A DNA stretch of 64,000 bases from Symsagittifera roscoffensis (lineage: Eukaryota > Xenacoelomorpha > Acoela > Convolutidae), in the NCBI RefSeq assembly GCF_963678635.1, contig NC_087064.1, positions 45,553,346 through 45,617,345 on the forward strand, given 5' to 3'. Of this stretch, positions 1 to 14,779 are shown one piece after another. The notes beneath the pieces are model-generated. The model was not told the origin of the DNA. It searched no databases and saw nothing but the letters and a program-made list of their open reading frames with translations. The position numbers were made by a program, and so were the translations under genes. The first letter of the stretch is position 1; each line of letters opens with the position of its first letter.

Positions 1-296
1 GAGCAAATCTTGCGTCCAAATGCGACTGCCCAATTAGTTTAAGACCAATTAGTTTAAGATTCCGAGATGTGATGTTTCTTTTTTTTTCAAAGATTTTAAA
101 GTTTTTCGAAGAACTTAGATATAAAAAATTTAATGGCTTTTAAATTTTGAATTGAAAAAACTTGAAAAGAAATTTTTTCAAAATTTGAACTTACCAACCC
201 TGTATTTCGGTCAAAGAATGCTGATTTTTTTGCAATATTTACGGTTTTTTATGAGTTATTAAAAATTCGAAGCACCGGAGGTGCGTTACACGCTAG
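1..296 (+). repeat. Helitron-like 3' terminus (copy 1)
   Basis: The stretch ends in a hairpin, GCACC-GGA-GGTGC (272-284), then 8 bases, then CTAG (293-296) followed by T. A terminal hairpin followed by CTRR and a host T is the known 3' end of Helitron rolling-circle elements. The preceding bases (about 9-29, 'cttgcgtccaaatgcgactg') match a monomer of the satellite at 14.8-16.95 kb, which ends in the same hairpin and CTAG. The element enters from outside the window, so its 5' end is not seen and no Rep/helicase coding is present. Family assignment is inferred from the terminus only. Confidence 0.5.
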
Positions 297-816
297 TTTT
301 TCAATGAAATGAATAAAAAATCAGAGCAAAAAATAGCTCTCAACGCCATGTCGTATTTCATTGAATAGATATTTTTTTGGGGTAGGTCACGTATTTTGCA
401 TTGTCATTCAATTGGGATCAAATATTCCTTAGTGTTCTCAAACTCAAAGTTTTATCAAAGATTCTAAATACTTTTTCTAATTACTTGGTAAAATCTTTAT
501 TACTTTTTCTCGTTTTTTTGTTTCTCGAGCTATTTTATTTTTTAATTTTATCTCAGCGAATGGATCTCTTTCTATCCGCTCGAAGTCCCTAAGAAGCAAT
601 TAAGCGGGTTTTTTCTTTCCGTTCCATTGAAATGAGAGAAAATCCCTCCTTTTTGAATGAACTGCTCAACTCCCTTCCCTTCAAACTGAAAAACCTAGAA
701 GGTAAAAAATATCTTAATGTGAAAGGCAAATAGGTTAGGTACAGCTGATTATAGTTCTAAACTGTACAATAATTATATGAAAAAAAACGCGTTAAAAAGA
801 AAATTTACTTTTAAAG
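297..816. other. non-coding, no feature recognised
   Basis: T-rich sequence between the Helitron-like terminus and the hAT remnant. A 63-codon open frame at 401-592 is low-complexity Leu/Phe/Ser translation of T-rich DNA and is not supported as a gene. Confidence 0.5.
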
Positions 817-1500
817 TCATTCATTGAGTTCATTAAAGAGAAAAAGCAACAGTTTTCCAGTCTTCTTAATGCCCAAAGAAGTTCGGAGTTTTCCAGAGGT
901 GAGTCCGAGATTTGAAAAACACCGCTCCAACCCAGCACTGAATGAGATAGCATTGGCCAGTCTCGATGCAGAGTCGACCAATTCTTTCGAAGTTCCCAAT
1001 CGAAGTCGACTCCTCCGCCAAGTTTCACTCTCGACTTTTTGTAACACTCAGCAAAAGGTATTTGTTACAGGGAGGAACTTTTGCCAAGTAATTCGTGAGC
1101 TCCGGCATGATATCTTCACCAGCCGTTTCACGGATGAAATCAATGGCTTGTCTGGTTTTATCTGGAGTTAGGTCGTCGCCGGCATTCTTGTGATCGGAGC
1201 AAACTAGCATCTAGAACGACGGGTCGGAAGGCGTGTTGAAATCGCTTACCATACTCAGTCGGTGCTTTTTCGGCAACATTTTTCCAAAGCTTGAATGTTT
1301 CCGACTGGGTGCAAGAATTTTTGTGGAACTTGCAACGTAACTCCGACTTAATTGTTGAACACCAGTATATCTTCTGCAGATCTCTTCAGAGATATTTAAC
1401 CCAAATGACGAAATCACATGCCGCTATTCTTCAGATGCTTGTTCGATATTTCTGCAAGCATATGCACGTTTCAGCTCGCTACTTCTTGTAACATACGCCC
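817..1500 (-). pseudogene. hAT transposase, C-terminal remnant
   Basis: Read on the - strand, three frames together give the end of a hAT-superfamily DNA transposase. One frame (about 1320-1210) has 'FKLWKNVAEKAPTEYGKRF'. A second (1210-1025) has 'DKTRQAIDFIRETAGEDIM' and 'LTNYLAKVPP'. A third (1047-817) has 'SASRLANAISFSAGLERCF' followed by 'SNLGL'. The SAGLERCFSNLGL stretch corresponds to the conserved hAT dimerisation segment (S-S/A-x-x-E-R-x-F-S-x-x-G). Frame changes between the segments and the absence of the DDE catalytic region show it is dead and 5'-truncated. The 5' part could lie in 1500-2090, but I could not read it. hAT-type MITEs occur elsewhere in the window. Confidence 0.72.
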
Positions 1501-2089
1501 AGAAATTACACAGCGATGGAGAATAGAAAAAGTCCTTATTGACGTCAGTTAGCTTAATTCTATTCGTTTTTCATCTTTTCGAACTAGCCAATTAATTTTC
1601 GGTCTGTTTAAGTGTTAACCATTATTTTACCGCTTTTAGACCATCAGCTAAACGAATTTTAATCAGCTTACGTTTAAATGCAGAAATTACCTCATTGATG
1701 GGTCTCGGATCACCAGACGACGTGATTATTACTAAAAACAGGGCTAAAAACCATGATTATAGAAATTTCTAGTGACAGTTATATATTAGATCCATTACAG
1801 ATAGGTTGACCCTTTCCTTGCTCCTAACTACTTATGCTCTGAAAAAATTGCTAGATATTGAGCTGGATTAATTACATTCAGGGCATTACAGCAGCTAAAA
1901 GGTAACCAATGTTAGTAAAGTTTTCTCTGGGCACCGGGCATCCAATTGCATTCCGGAGGCTTTAACTATGTCTGTACTGTTTCAAGTATAACAAAATCCT
2001 CTTCTGTTTTTTGTCACACCACCGTTTTTAGGCGTAATTCGGATATTGTTTGTATGACACATTGTCAATAAAAATGGAAGTCTTTTTGT
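1501..2089. other. non-coding, no feature recognised
   Basis: Between two dead elements. No open frame, hairpin terminus or tandem structure stands out. Confidence 0.4.
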
Positions 2090-2179
2090 ATTTCTGTGAA
2101 ACGTTTTGGCTCCAATCGAAATTTTGAAAAAATAACTTTCAGAATATTTCCACCTCCTTTTTTGTTACGAGTTTGCCAA

Positions 2180-3130
2180 TCAGCCCTTTATCATTGTTTT
2201 ATGAGTGTGACGGAATTTTGCTGTGCCATGTGGGGTAATGGCGCTTCTAAACTCGTCGCTCGTACTAATTGCCGGCCTCGATTTTCTTTTTCTTATATGC
2301 AGCGCTTCTAATGCAGCTGGCGGCCTGGTTGATTGTTTTCGAATTAAACTCTGATTCACCACGATCACTACTACACTGCCGCAAATGCAGTCCAACTGGA
2401 GTATCCTCTTTTCGTTGTTCCTCAATTCTTGTGGTGAGATATCAGACCGTCTGGACAGCATAGATGGATTTGCACCCATAGCGTTCTAGTCTGTATACCA
2501 CTTTTGATTTCAGTTCACTGGGAAAAGAGGATTTTAAAGAGTCTTACAAGTTTTCATTTTCCTCGTCGTGAAAATATTAGCGCATTGGTGATATCCCGCT
2601 ATTTTTGCCAATGTCTGACTGTTATTCCCCCTATATTGGACCATCAAGCTGGGTGGTGAATTGCTACTATAATTACAGGCTTACTTTTCTCAGCCATCTT
2701 CCTTTTTCTACCCTCCCCGATGATCTTTTCAAGAGCATGCGATGCAACACCCGACGACCAACTCTCTGGGTTATGGTAATCCAACCACTGTTTACGGTTG
2801 ATTTCCATCGCTTTACCAAAATTTTCCCATGTGACGTACTGCGGAAAGCACGGTGAACATTTCCTTCGCTCACTTTTTCTTAGTACTGAAGGGGGCGCAA
2901 CTTCTAAATTTTAGTATGGTACCTGTATCTGTTGGTTTGTCGTACCATACCTAGTTAATTTTCCTGTTTTTGTCAATTTTAGTTTGAAAATCCAAAAGTT
3001 CCAGCTTTCCAGATGTGTTCGAGCTCTCTATTGTGAACTGTAATTTTGGATGTAGTAAGTTTGGTGTCGCAGGACCTCTTCAGGATCACCCTTCACCGTT
3101 CTCACTATATCATCAACGTAACGGAGTTAA
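2180..3130 (-). pseudogene. Penelope-like retroelement: reverse transcriptase and GIY-YIG endonuclease remnant
   Basis: The - strand reads, 5' to 3', the end of a reverse transcriptase and then a GIY-YIG nuclease. The RT catalytic box is clear: LRYVDDIVRTVKGDPEEVL, with YVDD encoded at 3120-3109. Downstream, in shifted frames, come 'KLELLDFQTKIDKNRKIN', 'WYDKPTDTGTILKFRSC' and 'GNVHRAFRST'. The nuclease (2503-2371) reads 'SKVVYRLERYGCKSIYAV', an in-frame stop, then 'YLTTRIEEQRKEDTPVGLHL' and a Cys. RT plus C-terminal GIY-YIG is the signature of Penelope-like elements. Frameshifts and stops mean it is inactive, and the upstream half of the RT is not recognisable. A bare RT without the nuclease is excluded by the second block; the subfamily is not determined. 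Confidence 0.75.
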
Positions 3131-3216
3131 AGTTTAGCTTGCTGCTCTGACTTATTTTTCTCTCTTATCGCGATGTAATGTTTACAGTACCAGACGGTTT
3201 CACCTATGTTTGGGTA

Positions 3217-3564
3217 CTAATCATCCGATAAATCACCGCATTTTACGTGATACCAGTGCAAACAGCTTTCACATTCTACATCTTTTGACCCGTTCTTCTG
3301 GAATTCTTCGATTGTGTCGATATTGCTGTTCCTTCGAGTTTTGCAAGGTAATGGAGGTCTATTCATGTTGTTCTCCACAAGGTCGGCAGAATATGCATGG
3401 TTATTGCGAACCCACTTGAGGACAGTGATGATATTTGTCATAATTGGCTTGGTATCTTTCTGACAGAGTAGGTTTTTGGAAAGTAAGTTGGCAGTGTCCG
3501 AGTGACACCCATAAGTGTGACCAAGTGTTCCCGGCACTGCTAATTCTCTGCGCATTGAATTCAT
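3217..3564 (-). pseudogene. open frame ending in a PHD-like zinc knuckle, probably retroelement-derived
   Basis: A 115-codon - strand frame directly upstream, in transcription order, of the Penelope-like RT remnant. Its last 20 residues contain VECESCLHWYHVKCGDLSDD, the C-x2-C-x4-H-x2-C half of a PHD finger with the usual W-Y-H spacing. The N-terminal 90 residues match nothing I know. PHD-type fingers occur in accessory ORFs of retroelements, so I link it to the neighbouring remnant. That link is an inference, and a captured host exon is the alternative. Confidence 0.45.
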
Positions 3565-4077
3565 ATTCGCTGGATTATCCTATTGCTTATTTTTTGAGCT
3601 ACCGTGTTATTCTGTAAAGGTGTTAGTTTTCTCGATATGGCTGGCTTGACTCTCAACCATCTGATACTCTTCACTTTCCTTCAAATTTTTTTACCATCCC
3701 TAATTTATGAATTTCCAATGGTTTTTGACTTGGCGATGTGAAGGACTAGTGTATTAACTTCGGTTAACATTTTAATTAGTGATTTACTTGACAAAATTCC
3801 AAATTCTGCAGCTTAAATGGCCAATTGACTCGTTTTCTTCGTTTCTAACCCTGTCCGATGGTGTTTCGTTTTCAACTTTTTTCACATACTACTTATGCCA
3901 ACGATCCAATTTCAGACAAATGCGCACCCAATATCGTCTTTTTTGAGTTTAGAAATGATATCAATATCCGCTCAGAATTAGAGCAAAGCTCTGACTCGAC
4001 TTTAAATTGGTGATTTATATATTTTAGTCAATTATGGTTAGCTAACGCGGGATTTTAAAAAGAGTTTGTGATGAGAC
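3565..4077 (+). promoter_or_regulatory. upstream region and 5' UTR of the YY1-like gene
   Basis: Contains no other open frame. A good splice-acceptor sequence, 'tatattttag', ends at 4027, 50 bases before the start codon. An in-frame TGA at 4072-4074 lies just upstream of the ATG, so the coding region does not continue 5' unless the acceptor lies between the two, and none does. The acceptor could join a 5' UTR exon or accept a spliced leader; the sequence alone does not tell. No TATA box or other core promoter element is convincing. Confidence 0.35.
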
Positions 4078-9843
<5,766 letters not shown>

Positions 9844-10029
9844 AATACGACTTCATTGAAATGTGGCAATCAAAATTGTTTTTATTGGTAATCAAGAATG
9901 CGTTGGTTGACCTCGTTTTCAAAGTTATCCGAGCGAATGTGTAATAATCTTGAGTGATCCGAATAATATCCGGAAAACTTGTGGAATCTGCCGTTATGAT
10001 TTTACTGTACCCACGATTTTAAAAGCCTA

Positions 10030-10035
10030 AATAAA
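10030..10035 (+). terminator. poly(A) signal of the YY1-like gene
   Basis: AATAAA 187 bases after the stop codon, with a second AATAAA at 10075-10080 and T-rich sequence nearby. No AATAAA lies between the exon-3 stop and exon 4, which favours exon 4 as the normal last exon. Confidence 0.55.
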
Positions 10036-10554
10036 TCATATTTAAATCTATTTTATTATTCTCTGAAATTTTCAAATAAAATCAATTAAAAAACTGTTTT
10101 CAAGCTGAAATTTCCGAAAATTTTTCGGACCAATGATTTTGCAAGATACATCAGTTTTCAGCGTTGATCATTGGAGTAATTTACTAGACGATGTTTACGT
10201 TTGCGATTAGAAAGCGTTATTAAATCGGAACAGGTTTTTTCACATAATTAGTTAAACGAAATCAATGAATCATTTCGTCAGCTCTGTTATTTCGGCAACC
10301 AACAACACACATTTAGAGCATGTTTGCGTTTTTTAATGCACATCTATTCAAAATTTGTTTGTTATCTTGGTTGTAAAAATCACAACTGCTAAGTTTTTTT
10401 TGGTTTTAAATGGTTTCGGCTTATGATCGATCTGCTTAATCGACTCACTTTGTGTCATATAAAGGGCGGGAACTTTCCTAGGCGTGAGCAAACTATTTTA
10501 ATGCTGAAATTTTAAATGGCTATGTGTGCCTGGCCAATAATTATAGGATTCGTA

Positions 10555-10850
10555 TTTATGGTTTCAATGCTAATTCTAGCAGGCAATTTTTCTCAAAATG
10601 AATCTTCAATCGAGAAAAATTGAGTTGTCTCCCCAAATAGCGTCTGTGTTTTTTTTTTCATTGCAACGCTAATTCTAGCTGGCAATTTTGAATTTTTTTC
10701 TGAAAATAAATCTTCAATCGAGACAAATGAGTTGTCTGCCCAAGTATTATAGGCTGCGTGTTTTTTTGTTTCAATGCTAATTCTAGCTGGCAATTTTTTA
10801 AAATTTTCGTCTTAATGAATCTTCGTTCGAGACAGAGCGAGTTTAACGTA
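10555..10850. repeat. three-copy tandem repeat, period about 100 bp
   Basis: 'gctaattctag' recurs at 10569, 10668 and 10776, each followed by 'ggcaattt', 'gaatcttc..tcgaga' and 'gagttgtct'. Each unit also contains a T-run. It was probably an interspersed element with an internal tandem; 10.2-10.3 kb is similar to 27.84-27.93 kb, so the flank is repetitive too. Confidence 0.6.
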
Positions 10851-11489
10851 TGAAAATTTTGGCAGATTGTTTTTTCGATATTTTTGCTAATTGCTTTGCA
10901 CCAATTTATTGGCTTATAATCGATTTTTGAATTGATTCTTAAATCGATTTTTTTCCCGAATTTCAAAAAATTCAACGAAAAAATTGGTTGACCCGTTGAT
11001 ACGTTTTTAGGATCATAATACGCTTAAAGACCCGCTGATACGCACTAAGATCATAATACGCTTTTAAACTAGATTAATTATTTGCAAATGGTTAATATAT
11101 GACATAATAATAGTACGTCTTGTAGGTGAAAACGGTATTTTCCCCCTACGACTTAGCTTATGCCGACTACGAGAGTGGTCGGAACAACAGCTCATATTTT
11201 TTTTATTTGACCATTAGCTGACCCATAAACTTATTTACCTGGTTAAAAAATACTGGTAGTTTCAAAATCGCCAGTTTTAGTTTCAAAAAAATCCACTTCT
11301 CAAATGCAGAAAATTATTAATTACCAGTTTGCCTAGTAAGTATTTGTTTCGAAATTATCCGAAAATCAATTTAAAAGTTACTTAGAAAAAAAAACAAAAA
11401 AAGTGTTATGCCGATATATATAGCAATAGCAGACAAGAATAGAATGAAATGCGCGTGAATCAGTTCGCGTGAATCAGTGTTTCCCCTTA

Positions 11490-11575
11490 AGTCAAGAAAT
11501 TCCGCGTATTATACATGCTTAATCGGGAACTAGACTTTTTTCCCGTAAACTCTTTTCCTCACAAATATTTAAAAA
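11490..11575 (+). repeat. 'ttaatcgggaactagac' interspersed repeat
   Basis: 'tccgcgtatta..catgcttaatcgggaactagactttttt' recurs with changes at 12225-12280, 18672-18718 and 20969-21016. Related 'caatcgggtact' versions are near 5637, 6340 and 29898. It sits immediately upstream of the tRNA-like head or its minisatellite derivative each time it appears in the first four places, so it is the 5' part of that repeat family. Confidence 0.55.
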
Positions 11576-11602
11576 GCGAACTCGATTTTTTATTGAACTT
11601 GA

Positions 11603-12187
11603 ACAACTTCCAGTCTCTTTCGCACTTAGTAACTCGGTTGCTTACGCGGTTGAATCCTTTAACATTTTCCAGGCTCTTTCGCACTTGGTAATGGGGTTGC
11701 TTACGCTGTTGAATCCTTTAACAACTTCCAGGCTCTTTCGCCTTTAGTAACGCGGTTGCTTATGCGGTTGAATCCTTTAACAACTTCCAGGCTCTTTCGC
11801 ACTTGGTAACGCTGTTGCTTACGCGGTTGAACCCTTTAACAACTTCCAGGCTCTTTCGCTTTTAGTAACGCGGTTACTTACGCAGTTGAATCCTTTAACA
11901 ACTTCCAGGCTCTTTCGCACTTGGTAACGGGGTGGCTTACGCGGTTGAATCCTTTAACAACTTCTAGGCTCTTTCGCCTTTAGTAACGCGGTTGCTTACG
12001 TGGTTGAATACTTTAACAACTTCCAGGTTCTTTCGCACTTGGTAACGGGGTGGCTTAAGCGATTGAATCCTTTAACACCACCTCCAGTCTCTTTCGCACT
12101 TGGTAAAGGGGTTGCTTACGCGGTTGAATCCCTTAAAAACTTCCAGGCTCTTTCGCCTTTGGTAGCGCGGTTGTTTACGCGGTTGAA
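11603..12187 (+). repeat. 59-bp minisatellite, ten copies, two alternating unit types
   Basis: Each unit reads about 'caacttccaggctctttcgc', then 'acttggtaacggggt' or 'ctttagtaacgcggt', then 'tgcttacgcggttgaatcc'. The spacing of 'ggctctttcg' is 59-60 bases throughout. The two middle variants mostly alternate, pointing to growth by a 118-bp dimer. Two short open frames across it (12000-12275) are by-products of a tandem period, not genes. Confidence 0.9.
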
Positions 12188-12440
12188 TTCTAAGGTCTGC
12201 GAGAATTTCCCCTGATATCAAGAAATTCGATGTGTTAGGCATGCTTAATCGGGAACTAGACTTTTTCCTGTACATTGTTTTCCTTCCAAATATAAAAGAG
12301 TGAACTCGATCTATCTTAACTTCCTGGCTTATTGCACGTGGTTACGCTTTTGCTTACAAGGTTGAATTCTAAGATCTGAGATTCGAGTCACATTCGGACC
12401 TTGTTTTTTCAATATGTATGAAATTGAAAATTTTTTCCGG
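12188..12440 (+). repeat. tRNA-like SINE-type repeat copy
   Basis: Contains the 'ttaatcgggaactagac' block, then 'ttcctggcttattgcacgtgg', an A-box-like region, and 'gagattcgagtcacattcgg' resembling a B box, then a T-rich tail 'cttgttttttcaatatg'. The tail and B-box part match 18820-18856 in the 2.3-kb duplication. The head is the apparent source of the adjacent minisatellite unit. Confidence 0.5.
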
Positions 12441-13492
12441 AAAAATTTGAATTTTTGGACTGATTTGTCTGCATATTTATAATTGACTGTCTTCCTGTTG
12501 TTTTAAAGAGTCTATGAGCATAGTTCAGACTCTTGTATAGGTGCTGATAATTGTTTTTGTTTTTTTTTCAGGAGAAAAAAGAATTAAGTTGAGTAAATAT
12601 TTGACAGATTAATTAGCCGTTTGTTTGTTCTCATGAAATTTAATGAAACAATTGATCATTGCTTGTCTAATTATAGCTTATGTTTAACAAAAATTTAAAC
12701 ACCATGATTTGTTATCAGCACCTCAACCCTGTCGGAATTGTCAAAAAGATGTGCACTGACCAAATACAACAAAAACTAAAGATAATTATGCCGGTAAGTG
12801 CCAAAATTGCGCGTGTTCACGATATAAAATGATCATTCCGGTTCGAGAAGGGAGTTTCGCGAAAAAAGAAGCCTAAATATACAAAATTTACTGCAATTAA
12901 TTTATCTATGGTCAGTCTAAACGTCGAATAAGCAGACCCAAATCCAAAACGGGCTGACAAACTAAAGTGATATTAGTGTATTTGTTTGTTTACGCGAAAT
13001 TTGTGACCCTTATTTGCAAAAAAATTGTTCTGCTGGGTGGACCTGAAGTTATTGTCCAAATTGATGAAAGTTGTTTCTAAAAAAAACAAAAAATCGAGAC
13101 AGGGCTCCCAAGAAACAGATTTGCGTTTTTTGGAATAGTCGATAGAAGCTGAAAGTCCTGTATCGGCTAAATTGAAATTGTTACCCAAAGAAATGCCGAA
13201 CGAAGGAACCCGAAACTAGATTTCATACTCAAATTGTGGAGTCGTACTCGAACACAAAAAATTTTTAATAAAAAAAATGCTCGGTCGTCCTAAGACTTTT
13301 TTGCATTGGTATTTGCAAGATTATGTGGCGAGACCGACGCGATCATTATAATAGTTTTTTCATAATAATTTTTAGCTTGTTTAACGAGTTCTATCCAATA
13401 TTTTTGAGTTCGTCATATATTTGGCTGGGGGAAGAATGTCACTTGGTCAATGTTGGGGAGAGGGATGCTCACATGGGCCTAAATTTTTTATG
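12441..13492. other. non-coding, mostly unrecognised
   Basis: No gene. The last 80 bases ('cacttggtcaatgttgggga', 'ctcacatgggcct') resemble 26035-26095, so at least the right end is an interspersed repeat. Confidence 0.4.
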
Positions 13493-13500
13493 TTCATGTA

Positions 13501-13954
13501 CAGGGGCGGATTTAGGGTTAGGATCTAGGATTTTCTCGACCTTTTTTTCAGGTCGACCAAATTGATTTCTCGAGCTCTCCCAAAGCACTTTTTGTCCCTA
13601 TTTTGGCCAAATTTTCTGCCCCGCAGGCAAAATTTTGAAAAAATAGGCCAAGAAAGGCGTTTTTAGGCACTTTTTGGATTTCTTAAAATGGATTTCTTAA
13701 AAGTTCCAAAGGGGGGACCCTTTGGGTCGGCAGGGGGTCGAATCCCTGAAAAGGGGGGGGGGGCGTCCTTTTAAATCCAAAAAGTGCCTAAAAACGCCTT
13801 TTTTGGCCTATTTTTTCAAAATTTTGCCTGCGGCGCAGAAAATTTGGCCAAAATAGGGACAAAACAGTGCTTTGGGAGAGCTCGAGAAATCAATTTGGTC
13901 GACCTGAAAAAAAAGGTCGACAAAATTTTCGAGAAAATCCTAGATCCGCCCCTG
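13501..13954. mobile_element. fold-back hAT-type MITE (copy A)
   Basis: Termini CAGGGGCGGATTTAGG and CCTAGATCCGCCCCTG are inverted, and the whole 454 bp folds on itself: 'tgattt(c)tcgagctctccc', 'aaattttctgc' and 'caggcaaaattttgaa' each reappear reverse-complemented in the right half. Flanks are TTCATGTA and TTCTTGTA, an 8-bp target duplication with one change. The 8-bp duplication and the CAGGGGCGGAT end are typical of hAT-superfamily non-autonomous elements. No coding capacity. Confidence 0.82.
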
Positions 13955-13962
13955 TTCTTGTA

Positions 13963-14779
13963 TTTGCTTGTTTTTTTATCTACCAAAGGGGTTAACCTTT
14001 AGCCTTTATGATAGTGTTCTTTTGGACTGCCAAGCTTTCCGGAATATAATAACTTTGTTATTAGAATCTGGAGAGGCTTAGAATTGTCATCTAGTTGAAA
14101 ATAAAGTTAAACTTTAAATTCTAACTTGAAATTTGAACTAGTTTGCTGTAAAATCAGTCAGTGTTTCCTTTTGAGTCAATTACGTATCTTAAAGTTTTTT
14201 GCCATATAATTTTTTTAGAATGAAATGGCTTTGAGTAAAATTTCATAGATACTTTTTTTGCTTTTACATAAATTGGGTACATATTTCGCAAATTTTCATT
14301 TTTGTGTTTAATTAGTGAGTTTTCAGCATCCTATCAATGGCTACAACTGTCAATTCCAGACTGTTGGAATGGAGATGTGAACGTACTATTTCTGAAAATA
14401 ATCAAATTTTCGACTGGAAAAAAAATTCCAGTTTTAATTGGGAGTACTTGATCTCGGTAAAGCTGGTATTCATGTATTCTCTTTTCGCTTCGTGTTGATA
14501 ATCTGAGATGCATCCGAACTAGTTGGTAGTGAGGTAAGTTATCAAAAAAATTGTGAAATGCATAGTTTGTTCATAATCTATAATATCTATTGTCTTTTGT
14601 ATATTTAAATGCGGGCTGCACTATCTCGCCATGCTTAAGCTTTTCCAATGCAATATTTTAGCATATTTAACAAGAGAATTTTTTCACGTTTAAGCTATAT
14701 CGTATATTGCAATGGTTAAGGTTTTTTCGAGTTTCCAGTTTAAATTTAGTGTTTGTCATCAAGTGTGAAATTAGCAGCA
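13963..14779. other. non-coding, no feature recognised
   Basis: AT-rich. No open frame, terminus or tandem structure seen. Confidence 0.4.

Noticed and set aside
824-1171. 115-codon + strand open frame
   Set aside because: It is the antisense shadow of the hAT transposase remnant, which carries the recognisable protein signal.
11603-12187. A CRISPR array
   Set aside because: The regular 59-bp period has no unique spacers; the whole unit repeats, and the genome is eukaryotic.
12000-12275. Two open frames across the minisatellite
   Set aside because: They reflect the repeated 59-bp unit and end at its edge; no initiation or domain evidence.
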